This document shows positions 12,501 through 23,083 of a stretch of 64,000 nucleotides of DNA, one piece after another; positions within the stretch are counted from its first letter, which is position 1, and the number at the start of each line of letters is the position of its first letter. The DNA comes from Paramacrobiotus metropolitanus (Eukaryota; Tardigrada; Eutardigrada; Parachela; Macrobiotidae), in NCBI RefSeq assembly GCF_019649055.1, contig NW_026570287.1:186001-250000 (forward strand), given 5' to 3'. A program made the position numbers and the translations under genes. Under the pieces are notes generated by a model, which saw only the letters and a program-made list of their open reading frames with translations, had not been told where the DNA came from and made no database searches.

Positions 12501-15500
12501 GTATTTGTGCACTTGGGAAATCCCGTTAGGTGGACAGGATGTATCGCGGCTGATTACGGTCTCCACATGCCGACTGCTCACTGTACTACGACTGGAGATC
12601 GATGCGGAACCGATGGCGACGTGCGAAGTTGAATTGTCCGGGACTGTTCAAAAAACATAAACCAGTAAAAATAGACCGTATTTAAAAATACATATCGGTT
12701 CGGACTGTTAACGTTCCGTGGCTACGACACGGAATTATGAGCGCATAAATCGTCCGATGTCAGAAATAACACTATTGACTTTGAGAAGGCATACAGCGAA
12801 TGCCACACGGCAGTGTATAGTGGGAGCTGCTTACAAGAATGTGTATTACCAGATAAGCCGGGTAAATAGCGTTCAATATTTGACTATGTCCCAATGACAA
12901 TCCGGGCTAAAGTGATTTTTAAACAAATTTACCTGAACCAGATCGCTGTACCATAGCACCGCGCCAGCGATGAGCTTTAAGACAAGCGACACTCGACGTA
13001 ACAGTTATCGTTCTCCGTAGACATTTCAGAGTACGTACAAACAAAGAAGATTTCCAAGATGTTCGTGCTAGTAGACACGTTTTTTGAACCTGGGCTTATT
13101 TTTAGAAATGTAACGTACATCCTTTGAACAGTTGGTACTATTAAGTTAATTTCGCAAACTGCGTTAGAATTGATTAAAATTGCCAACACTGAGTTTTCTA
13201 CGGCAAAACCACAACAGCAGGCATATGCAGTAACGCAAACTGTTGTGTGTGACCTGCACAGTTCACACACAGCAATATTGACTAACAGGAACAAAAGGTA
13301 GCACAGCACAATGATCGATAAATCACGCAGCGATATTGCTCCTGTTACACCGTTTCTATAGGATGTATATAGTGCACATGCTAACGAACGCAATCGTCGG
13401 GTCGAAATCGTTTAATTTGCCACAAAAGTGTATTCTCTTGATTTGATTCTCTTAATACTACTTTTCAGTGGATGACTTTTACCTTCATTCTCCACACACT
13501 TCCGGTTTTTTTCTTGATCATAAATACCACACTGATCCGCAGCCGGCAGCACTAACACTTCGTACTCGGCAGTCAGCTCTTGGCTGGCACAGAAAACTTG
13601 ACAAATCTGACTCATATTACGTTGCAGTGGTCGTCAAGCTTTGACTTTTAATGACGGGAAATTATGATAGGGCCTATCATTATCTGGGCAATTGCCGGGC
13701 AATCAGGATTACATTCTCATAAATAATCTCCAAAAAATTAGGTTTACTGCTCTTGAACGATAAGATAATTAAATCGGGCAGAAGGAAACGCCGATGAATA
13801 TTAGCCCAAACGACAGCTGACCGGCGAAATACACACTTGGCGAATAAGGAAATAAGGATCAAATGATCATATGTAATCCCATCAATATTGGGCTTTTCTT
13901 ATAGCACAGACGGCTATGCCGTTGCCCGGAGACTTTTATGGGGGCCTGTGTAAATTTTGCCATGGGATAGTTGTGGATGGGAGTTGGTTTTGGATCAGAC
14001 ATTTATGCGCCACAGTCTGGGTTGGTTTTCTTATATTGGGAATGTACGCTATCCTATGTATAGCGAATTTCCATACGACAGGGTCAAATCGATCACCTCA
14101 TTCGTGTGTCTGTGTTGTGTATATGCCAGCCGTATTCGGCCCCAATATATATACATACAGGGATGCACACTGGGATCAACATACACAAATACAACCCCAT
14201 TCCACTTTCATCATCATCAAAACTGACACCAGTGCAGGCGCTATCGTTTCCGGTCCTGGTTAGCGAGCAAGCGGTCACTTGTGACGGAGCCGGGCGGGAA
14301 CGGGAGAGTTTTAACGAATTCAATTCTGGGGGAAATGGCTAAGGCCGGGCCGGGAATGGCCACTCGACAATTCTGACCAACATCTTCCCCCTTCACACTC
14401 TCTTAATGGCGGGAAGAATGACGCTGACCCGCTGTTTGTGTATTTTAGAATTTAAATCTGCTTAAAACTGGCGAAAGTAATCGATAAGACGTTGTGGAAG
14501 ATTTTGTATTAGAGGAAATCAGGTCAGCAACCTGTCATTCATTTGCGATTTCTGGAGTGTGCAAAGTGCACTTACACGCATTTGCACCTGCAAGTTCTGT
14601 AGCGACGTAATTTGGCATTAATAACAGACCACTGAATGGCGTGTATGACGAGTGCATAGATCAGAAAACGATTCACTTTGCAGCTTTCCGAATTTACTAG
14701 AAGAAATTCAATTGCCATTTTGCTAAATCGTTTATGTTAATTAAAACATTGTGTTCCATTTAATTGGAAAGGGGGCAATTTTGGGAGTAAATTATCGAAG
14801 CCTAAGCAATGTAATTAGAAAAACCCGACCGAGAAATAAAGAAATGGAGGAAGATTCCGGGTGAAGCATTTTGATGTAACTACCGGTAAATACCGCAACC
14901 AAATGTTTTAAAATCGGGTGTGACTATTTAAAAGTGTTTTTGACGTAAAAGAGCAATAAAGATATAGTTTTCGCATAGTGAAGTTCTACATGAATAATAT
15001 CTTCCGTGATAGCGAAAATTATAATAGGAAACAAACTGTACCTTTGCAAACCCATATCGATCCACGATCTTCTGGACTCTTAAAGCGCACACGTTTCATT
15101 AATCATACAACTGCCTAGTTAAATATTCCACGCATTCACAGGTGAAAACAAACGGCTTTTCAGTAATCACAGCTCTTGCAAAACACACATTTGTCTACGC
15201 AAACAAATATGCGGTGCGCTGGACTCTCGGCACACAGCCGCTCCCATCACCATAAACATTCTGTACGATGTTTCCGGTCATAAAGAAATTCTCCGACAGT
15301 AACACAATCACTGAGCTAATATTCGTGTTAAAAGAAAATAATGCAAGAACGTTCATGGATGCATACAGATAATAGATGTCAAATACAGAAAGCAGGCGCA
15401 ACACATGTTGTTCAAGTATTCATGATATTCCGATACTTTTCAGAGATCATTTTACACAGCGCAGTTTTTTCTGAGTGAACACTATTCATGCGAAACAGCT

Positions 15501-18500
15501 GGACGCGGAGAACTTTCGAAAGTCAGTTCAAAATAAGTTCCGCTTTTTGCAACATGTTTCTCTCCGTTTGGGAGAATCTATTGGGCTTACACAACATACT
15601 GAGCAAATATAAGACAAAATAATTGACTATTCATTTTTTTCCTCCAGTTTATGAGCGGAACAACCAGCACCGGATGGGCACGCGCAATGGATCCATTTTG
15701 CATGCGCCAAAGTGAATTAGCCAACAGCCGCACAGCCAGCGCGCAGAACGTCATAAACTCATTAGTCGATTCTATCTGTCTTCGAGACCGTCAGACTTTA
15801 AAAAAATTAATGAGGATTAAAATATGCCTTGGTCAACAGACATAAGATAGATTTTAATGTTAGCGAAAAGTGCCGGTACTCGTACAGCAGCTCGATTACT
15901 ACGTTAATTACGGAGTGCGTATATACTGCGTTGTTATGGTCGTACATCGATGTACTACGTTAGCTGGGTTAATAGCAGGTGATAATTGATAACAAAACGC
16001 TTTCGATCAGGATCTTTTTCAAAGCTATGCGGTAATATAACAAATGTTTACACTATCAGAAGCATTAAAAAGTGCGGTGGAAAAGCTCGCAGAAGTTTTT
16101 TAGAAGCTGAAATTATTAATAATTTCAGCGTTGAGTGTAGTCTTGTGGCATGCACCGCACTTTACTCTGTACGAGTACGCATTCTTAGAGAGCAACAGGA
16201 GAATCCAAGTTCTGAATTCGAAGTCATTTCTTTTTATTGATTGGGGTGGCTTCTCCCATCTGTTAAATTTCTATGTAACAAACCTACCGATATGTATATT
16301 TCATTATTATTTATCAAAAAGCCATAATACTCACAGATATTATAAAGTTAGTAATATGTATAAGCGTAACGGATGCACCAAACACGCAAGGACAACAAAT
16401 TAAACGTTGCGGGTAAGCTATTGGCATCACGCTCTGCGTAAATCATCTTTCGCCTGGTCCTTTCTGTCATATGAACATCGCTTTAGACTTTCTTAATGAA
16501 TAAGTAAATTAGAAATTACGGCTTTAGCGACGCTGCAACCCATCTTAATTAGTTCTGCAGCTTTAATAAGAATTTTTGGCATGCCATAAACTGCCAAAAA
16601 TTTCGACACGGTTATTTATGTGAAAGGTGTCCAATAAGCAAACGAATCGTTAAATCATGTAAACTGTATTTGTACTGCAGATACTGTAAAAATTCATCAA
16701 CCTTTGTTGATTATCAGTTCAGTGGAACTACAATGGATATGAATAAAATTAAGGGAAATTAAATATGTAGAAAAGTACAATGCAGTACTTCCATAGAAGC
16801 GCTGAACATGAAGTTCAAAGCTATCGAGTTATGCTCACGTAGTATAGACAGAGATAGGTACCGGTAGTAGAAGAACCTGTAGTAGCAGAAGTACTTACTC
16901 GTATCACGTTTGTACAAGTTACAACTGTGTTGCAATTGTAAAAAAATGAAACCACCGTTATATAAGTACTTTCAGTTGGTAATTCACACCAATAATTAAA
17001 ATCGTGGTGGAATAATTTATTACCCAGGGCGCCATTAGCGGCGCGCAAGAACAGACGCATCACAAAAACATCAGCAACAAATTACTTAATTAATTATAAA
17101 TACGAAAAAAGCAATGCAGTTTTTACGAGCAGCATCTGACAGAGTCAGGTTATTCATATTTTGATAATAAACAGTTTGCCAGAAGATAACTAATAAATAA
17201 TATCACATAGACCGTTTTCTGCGAAATGGGACGAGTTTTTCATTCACATGAATTCAAACGAAAACTTGGTAAAGTATACCGGAAAACGTTTCACCGAAAT
17301 AAAAAATGAATCTCACCATTCGTATGTGCATGTCATTGCAAGTTTGCAACAGGTTTGCAATCTTCAGAATAGACCTCTAATGTGGCATAAAATAGCCCAT
17401 CATCAATAGTCTATCAAATATGCACGCGTAAATTCCGACTTTGAAATGCAATATCGTAAAGCAAATCGTATCTGTTTCGTTGGGATGTTACAGCTTTATA
17501 GCGTAAAATTAAGTTAAAACTAATACGCGATTGCGAACAACTTCACGTACTGGCGCTAACTTGTTCGGCTTTTGAATGATATGTACGTATGCGCCCATTT
17601 ACTGAGATATTGACAAAGGGAAGTAGAAATTATCAAATAATTATTTACAAATAAAAAATTTTCGTATGACGACGTACCGTACTTGCGACGTTGGCCTTTG
17701 CCAAGGTAGAAACTTTTATAGAAAAAAGTTACATGAGGTTTTTTAACGTTAACTAGAATTCGCTGTATAGTTCACTCAGCAGTAACCAAAAATTCCTAAA
17801 TATGCGTTTTACCGATTTAATACGCCGCAATAGGATGTACATGTGTACCAGCCACACTACACGTATATATGTAGTCTTACCTTATTAATGATATCCCGCC
17901 AGGAAAACCTTTTCAATAACCGCACTCGAAGTGTAGCAGTCGACAATCACCCGTTTATCGAATTCTCAAGTATATTACGCTAAGCAAGACAATAATTTCA
18001 GTGGGGTACACAGTACAACTACACACCACACAAGGACAGCGTTTATAACATAACTGTGTACATTATGAAATATCCGGCTGCGGTTTCCCAGCCGGTAACG
18101 AAGTGAACAATCATAACCCATTACATTTTTCCGCGGCTACAGCACACAGATGCGGTGGGAGTTGAAGAGAAAGTTCTACATACTCCAAACAAACTGGATA
18201 GACGAGGATCTATTCGTTGCAACCGCAGCATCATCATGCCAGCATTGGCTATACGCTTTATACTGTACTGTACACGGCATCACTCGATGGTCCCACAAGC
18301 ACTCTCTTCACTACAACATCCGCCACCAACTACACAACGGACCACAAGGCGCCGCGCTTCAGCATACTTCCCCCACTTGAAAGAACCAAATTAACGTATA
18401 ACGGATTTAGAATTGTCAAAGCCACTTAGCTTGTTGATACCAGCTCATAAAAACCGCCAGCATAAAATATTATTAATGGGTTATGTGGAACACCGTGTAT

Positions 18501-21256
18501 ACTCGTTCCAAATTCTGGTCTATTACTCTATTAGTATCGGGATCAGATCAGCAGGATGGGAGCAGTGCAACAGCGTGCAACCGAATGATTTATGTCGAAC
18601 CCATTCCGCACGCCATATCCATGATGCTAATAATTACGAGTATTACAACGAGATTTTCAGCCACAAAAAACCTAACAGTAACGTTTAAATAACCTCATAA
18701 TGTGAGCTTTAAAGTACGGTTTGGAAAAGATATACACTTCACAGTATTATGTCAAATCCGATTTAAATCTGCAGACAAAACATTTGAATCAGTTTTTTTC
18801 GGGAAGCCAGCAAACAATGATTGACCAGATGCCATTTAGCTACGTACCGTAAAAGGAGTGACTGACCTTTAAAGAAAGCAGGGCATGCTATATTTTGTAC
18901 GTAAATACAGCAAATAAAAAGTAATTCAGAAGAGCAACATCTGTATGATAAGTATGTTTCTGCTCATATTTTGTTGTTGCAATGCTATACCGGCTGAATC
19001 ACAATGCAGCAGAGTGAGAGCCCCGCAAAGGTTCGACCAGATATGAGACCTTGACAACATCGTTTGCCGGCTGATCTTTTCACAGTCCCCCGTGGCCATA
19101 TGCGCGCAACAGTGCTTCCGATATGGGAATGCCAGCTGGCAACTGAAGCGTGCCGTGGTGGGACCGGAACGCCGGTGGACCGACCAGCCGTTTTGCATCT
19201 GTACATCTTATATGGACTATTCATTAGGATATACAAGCATACAAGAAACCAAACCAGCTAACTGCCAGTTGAGCATGGAAAATGTGATTAAGCAGCGACC
19301 GAAATCGATAAATCGTTGCGGTTCATATTTCATCTTTCGTCCAATGAACCGCTATTGCCGCTTTTTATGTTCTACGTTGTTATATACGAGTATTTAAGAT
19401 GGACAAAACGTGATTCCGATGGCACTTAAAGCTCCAAAAATGGCGCAATTGCTACGATTTGGCATATGGTTCTGGTACAGACGAATTACCATGCAATCTC
19501 TACGGATCTGAAAACTGCGCTAAAGAACATAAACAGATCCCAAATGGTAAAATGGCAGGCTACATAGCTGACTGGGTTGTTGTAAACACTGACAATTAAC
19601 TAGCCCCGAAACTGGACGGCACAAGAAAAGACAACCGAAAGTTCTTGACGACTCCCGATGTTGCAGTCACATGCGTCCCACCCCACAAACCAAAGTAAAC
19701 AATCTTTAAGGTTACAAATTCATGTTATTTTTATAAAACAAGCACGAGTATGATGCGTCATACACTTTGCAGTTCATATAGAACTGTACAGAAATAATCG
19801 AGGGTATACATGTACAGATATTACATATATTCTTTAAAAAATGTGTATTCCTAAGAAACTTAACTTATATACTGTTCTGTTTGTCGTAGAGTAAGTATTC
19901 GATTCCAGTTTTCACGAAACTTTCAGTCGAATACATAATGATTTTTCCAGTCGAATTTTGCGAAGTAAAGCTCATACGGTTATACGGATCGAACGCAAAC
20001 GAACATACCAGATCAGCACGCATCTAATATGTCATTATATAGGTCAGTTAGTTAACTTGATTTAATGAGAACTATAATTTGGCTAATTCTCGCCTCTTCT
20101 AAGTTTAATATGATTGCTTCTCTATATGGCTGTAGCATGGTATTTGTGCGTCTCTTTAATGTAATAATCAGACTGAATATTTCCGTCAGCCATCATCGTG
20201 ATTCACTTTGTCGCATCATATATTCAGTACTAGATCAACAGATGGAATAGATGTTGCCGGCAGATCGACGAATAAGTCAAGCGGCATTTTCGTGTAAATT
20301 TCGGCGTTTCCTGTCATAGCTAATAAACTCCCTACTGTTTTCATTATGCTATTCTTTGTCCATAAATGCGGCATTTTTGACCGATTTGTAGCTGCACCTT
20401 GCGTTTATCCGTCACGCGTATGCGAACATCTGCCTTGTTCGCGGGACAAAAACCGTTCCACACCTTTAACTTCACGTTGTAAACGAGTCAATTCGGCTGT
20501 CCTTCAATGAACTACAGAAAAGACCTCTCTTCCCAATTTCAAGGGTTTGAATACAAGAGTGCTGCGTGAGAATAAAACTCCCAGTTGTATATTTATTATC
20601 ACATATTTATTAATTCTGCATTGCTGATATTTTACGACAGAGCGCTGGAGCGGTGCTAACACATACAGATTAAATGTGTGAATAAAACTAACTGTTGTAC
20701 CTGTTCCCTATCTGTTAAACGTTTAGCAGTAATATTTATATTGCATAATAATATAATTACAAACCATGCATGTATATATTTATTTATCTATAACTTTCTT
20801 TGACTGATAACCGGTTCTACCATGATTCGAAGTTTAATTATTGACTGGACGTTTATGCCGCCGCCAATTTTTAACACAGCGTTGATACAAAAAATGTTTG
20901 ATATAGCAGAATGTACGAGCAGTGACTTATAAACTGTGAACGCAAAACAGAGCTCAAGTTTTCGAAATTTTGTAAGCGAATTTCGTAATATACTGCCATA
21001 ATCTCATGCAAATGCGAGAAAAACAATTGCACAAGCAGGTTTTATTCTATACAACTCCCTTACCTCCTAGCAGTTTGTCCCGAATTAACCGCAGCAAATT
21101 CGTCTTCGGTCCCGGCGACGATGCAGGCGCCATGGTCGGGGCTTCCTTCCCAGCGGTGGTCGACGGCAGCAGCGAGCCATCCGGCGCATTTCCGTTGGCG
21201 GTGGAAATGGTGTCGCTGCTGCGACTATTAAGGTGTTTAAGGACGTCAATCCGCAT
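570..21256 (-). CDS. SRCIN1-like: p140Cap/SRCIN1 - KIAA1217 (sickle tail) family scaffold protein, 13 exons
   Basis: Exons, in transcript order: 21064-21256, 12240-12643, 8664-8852, 8169-8343, 6739-6812, 6516-6643, 5025-5252, 4499-4950, 3187-3633, 2995-3070, 2830-2913, 1259-2497, 570-818. Phases agree at every junction, about 1312 aa in all. Family landmarks are the RARASLP segment (exon 4), an FLQYRDETK then ALFVRAFPRLLTMQFL block (exons 5-6, the conserved AIP3-like N-terminal domain), MERHLANLTGLVQQAL (exon 8), a long coiled-coil (exon 9), FVKEEPEKL (exon 11) and proline-rich SH3 ligands PPALPPKPG and PPLPPRN (exon 12). Vertebrate relatives scaffold Src/Csk, cortactin and microtubule-end proteins at junctions and synapses; a similar cortical role here is inference. 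Exon 12 contains a one-base frame break (see findings). The low end of exon 3 is uncertain because two donors are possible. The ATG at 21256 is the first in frame of exon 1. Confidence 0.85.
819..1258 (-). other. Last intron of the p140Cap-like gene
   Basis: A+T-rich intron between exons 12 and 13. If it is not removed, translation stops at a TAA at 1250-1252 just inside it, giving a C-terminus ending DTVL. A 21-base unit is repeated in tandem at about 1183-1226. Otherwise nothing coding was seen. Confidence 0.55.
1183..1226. repeat. Two-copy tandem repeat, about 21-base unit
   Basis: A unit beginning ACAAAGAA and ending CACTGCTTATA occurs at 1183 and again at 1204 with one or two differences. 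It lies in the last intron of the p140Cap-like gene. Confidence 0.7.
3634..4498 (-). other. Intron 8 of the p140Cap-like gene
   Basis: The intron separates the exon ending in the LTGLVQQAL segment from the long coiled-coil exon. It is A+T-rich with no long open frame apart from read-through of neighbouring exons. Nothing further was seen. Confidence 0.6.
5253..6515 (-). other. Intron 6 of the p140Cap-like gene
   Basis: A 1.26 kb A+T-rich intron. It contains a three-copy 13-base tandem repeat near 6.0 kb. The short open frames in it show no protein-like composition. Confidence 0.6.
5985..6022. repeat. Three-copy 13-base tandem repeat
   Basis: The unit GATTGCGTATTTC is repeated almost exactly three times, the last copy lacking its final C. 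It lies in an intron of the p140Cap-like gene. Confidence 0.85.
6813..8168 (-). other. Intron 4 of the p140Cap-like gene
   Basis: A 1.36 kb intron between the RARASLP exon and the FLQYRDETK exon. A direct repeat of 20 bases lies near its upstream end (8019-8064). A somewhat G+C-richer patch at about 6.9-7.1 kb has no convincing coding frame. Confidence 0.6.
8019..8064. repeat. Exact 20-base direct repeat, 26-base period
   Basis: The 20-base unit starting ATACATTTTTTT and ending CGAGCCAA occurs at 8019-8038 and 8045-8064, separated by six bases. It is intronic. Confidence 0.85.
9279..9333. repeat. Perfect 23-base inverted repeat with 9-base loop
   Basis: The left arm at 9279-9301 is the exact reverse complement of the right arm at 9311-9333. 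The arms begin CCGGAACTGTT and end AACAGTTCCGG. The 9-base loop GGTTAGGGT, with the flanking TTA, resembles telomere-type TTAGG/TTAGGG repeats. It could form a stable hairpin or cruciform. It sits in intron 2 of the p140Cap-like gene. Confidence 0.9.
10074..10144. repeat. Degenerate AT-rich tandem repeat, about 3 copies of 24 bases
   Basis: Three successive units begin TATCA, continue with an ATTAAT-type core and end near TAGT. The copies differ at several positions. It is intronic, with no coding role seen. Confidence 0.6.
13483..13615 (-). CDS. Candidate alternative first exon of the p140Cap-like gene
   Basis: An ATG at 13615 (minus strand) opens 44 codons of ordinary, polar protein composition beginning MSQICQVFCASQELTAEYEV. 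It ends at a GTAAAA donor in phase 1. Exon 2 of the p140Cap-like gene (12240-12643) starts in exactly the phase needed, as does the upstream first exon at 21064-21256. This exon could therefore supply a second N-terminus from a promoter about 8 kb closer to the body of the gene. No family match was recognised for the peptide itself. The support is frame, donor and phase only. Confidence 0.35.
16106..16129. repeat. Perfect 24-base palindrome
   Basis: The sequence starts GCTGAAATTATT and is self-complementary over 24 bases with no spacer. It lies in the first intron of the p140Cap-like gene. Confidence 0.85.
18945..19397 (+). CDS. Candidate small secreted cysteine-rich protein (nested gene, 2 exons)
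   Basis: Exon 1 (18945-19013) encodes MISMFLLIFCCCNAIPAESQ, a classic signal peptide followed by a Cys. It ends at a good GTGAGA donor in phase 0. Exon 2 (19086-19397) begins after TTTTCACAG and stays open for 103 codons to a TAA. The intron is 72 bases, typical of this genome. The predicted product is about 126 aa, with nine cysteines after the signal peptide, an FCIC pair and several Trp/Tyr. I do not recognise the family. The gene lies within, and opposite in strand to, the 8.4 kb first intron of the p140Cap-like gene. The 3' end is uncertain because exon 2 could instead splice into a Cys-rich frame at 19432-19599. Confidence 0.35.
19432..19599 (+). CDS. Possible additional 3' exon, cysteine-rich
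   Basis: After an AAAG acceptor-like site, a 55-codon frame ends at TAA 19597-19599. It includes WRNCYDLAYG and LPCNLYGSENCAK, with spaced cysteines resembling an extracellular module. A phase-0 donor that is weak (AAT before GTGATT, near 19280) in the upstream secreted-protein exon could join to it. The alternative is chance open sequence. Confidence 0.2.
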   Translation, partial: LQKWRNCYDLAYGSGTDELPCNLYGSENCAKEHKQIPNGKMAGYIADWVVVNTDN

Positions 21257-23083
21257 TTCCCTCGCTGTGTACTACCGGGGCAAATTGCTTCTGCAACGGT
21301 GCCAGATCGGATAATATTAATGTGCAAATAATGACCATCAAATGCGGCACATCGGGGGCTTTACGGCTTACCGCATCCGATTTCACGTACAATGTAAATA
21401 TTCTTTCACACGGCAACGTTAACCATTACCCTTACATATGGTGACGAATGGACGATCTTTGCTTGCAACACTCCGTAGGTGCTGCAATATAACAATCAAA
21501 TTTTTAAAAATGTAAGGCAGTTGCTGAAACGATGCCACTCGTATAATCGGAGTATCACCAGCGGTCATTCGAAATTTCCAAGTGGAAAATGCAACTCGGG
21601 CTGGGATTGTAGATGAATGACACGGATTGAGAAACATAATCTAGTTTCCAGATATAAACAGCAGAACTGCGTTTATTCTGAGCCAAACACAAAATGGAAA
21701 CAAAGTGTGCACCTCATTGGAAAGGATGAAAAGGCCAAGCCCCGATATTCATGTCGACATATCCACAGTGAGCACTTTCAAGTGAGCATGCAGCTGATCA
21801 GACAGGCGTCCATCCTATATATCTCAATGCCGGTGCCGGCTGGACAACGGCGACTCTTATCAATGCCAAATGTACATATCAGATATTTCACATCAATTGT
21901 CTGCCACGAAAGGAAAGTTTGATCGGTGCACTGTATTGGACAGCCAGGATAAAATTAACAATAGCGTGTGCGAAATGCAAATAAAACTTTTAAAAATGAT
22001 TCTGTGTTCGCGGGATCTTCTACGGGGAAAAGAACTGCAATAATATTACTTGTACTTGGTATATATATTTACACGCACATATACAGTGGCCAATGTCCAG
22101 CCACAAGCATAACCTATTACAGACTATTGTTGTTCTGTACTGTACATGGCGCAAGTAAAATAAAGTGGCAAGATCAATAAGTACTCAACAGGAAATATGA
22201 AAGCCGACATCAGCCAATCATCGACGATCGCACTGTCCATGCTGTACACCAGTGTGGTCGACCATGCTAATTCGTACTGGGAGAAGGGATAAACACATCC
22301 TGACGGCGACATATAAGATTAGTCAGTCTGTGTATAAACATGCAGGATATAATGTAGTGCTGATTAAAACGATATCATTTAAATCCGGCAGCGCTGACAA
22401 ATATAAATATATGGGCATACATACATATCGGGATGGATTAAATTACCCACTGGTGGACTTAATTGACTTAATACTTTTCCCTTCTACAAATATTCCGGAG
22501 TTGCACTTCATCCGCACAGATTGACTATGTCAAACTACTGCAAACCATCGAAAGGCCGATGTGCAAATATTATTCTAAGCAGCGATCCCGGGAAGGTGCT
22601 CCACTTTGAAATCTGGAATTTACTCTGCTCCATTTCTGTATGCGCTAATTGCGAAAAATTCATAGTGTGAAGAGCTTCCAAAATCAGTTAAAATCGAGCT
22701 GGCATAAAAATCTTCAACAAATTTGTGGGGTATTGCTTAATTCAAGCAGAGCTCTAAGCAAGTGAACTTTCCCTAATTCATCAAATAATTAGCGCTTCCA
22801 CTGGCCTTATTTCTGCGTATCAGATATTGCTACATCACCACAGAGGTATAAACTGACCACTTAAATTACTCGAATTCCATCTAGTCAGCTTCCATTTTTT
22901 CAAACAGACAACCAGAAACAGCTGCATAATCCTTCTGAAAGACGGCAAAATTTTCGAAATTCAACATTTCTATCTCAGTGAACCAGTTGAAAAGAAAAAC
23001 GATAGATTACATAAAATTCTGCGAAGTATTCAACTTATTGACTAACAAACGAAGACACTGTTCATCACATCACCAGCAATGGA
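21257..23083. other. Intergenic region between the p140Cap-like start and the ORP stop
   Basis: Both flanking genes are on the minus strand, so this holds the promoter of the p140Cap-like gene and the 3' UTR of the ORP gene. It includes the weak cysteine-rich plus-strand frame at 21801-22043. No other coding signal was supported. Confidence 0.5.
21801..22043 (+). CDS. Possible cysteine-rich coding segment upstream of the p140Cap-like gene
   Basis: An 81-codon frame with no ATG start reads RRPSYISQCRCRLDNGDSYQ and continues with several more Cys and many polar residues before a TAA. Possible acceptors (ATCAG, GACAG) lie at its start. Another overlapping frame is also open, so the case is weak. 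Its Cys spacing loosely recalls the candidate at 18.9-19.6 kb. No family was recognised. Confidence 0.18.
   Translation, partial: DRRPSYISQCRCRLDNGDSYQCQMYISDISHQLSATKGKFDRCTVLDSQDKINNSVCEMQIKLLKMILCSRDLLRGKELQ

Larger units (their letters stand above)
12644..21063 (-). other. First intron of the p140Cap-like gene (8.4 kb)
   Basis: This intron separates the first coding exon (ATG 21256) from exon 2. It contains a phase-compatible alternative first exon (13483-13615), a G+C-richer tract at about 13.9-14.4 kb that could be promoter or untranslated exon, a 24-base palindrome (16106-16129), and plus-strand coding-like sequence at 18.1-19.6 kb. The rest is A+T-rich, and I see nothing else in it. 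Confidence 0.55.

Noticed and set aside
13916-14342. Several overlapping plus- and minus-strand frames in a G+C-richer tract
   Set aside because: All frames are similarly open and none shows consistent protein-like sequence or splice sites. A promoter or untranslated exon is more likely.
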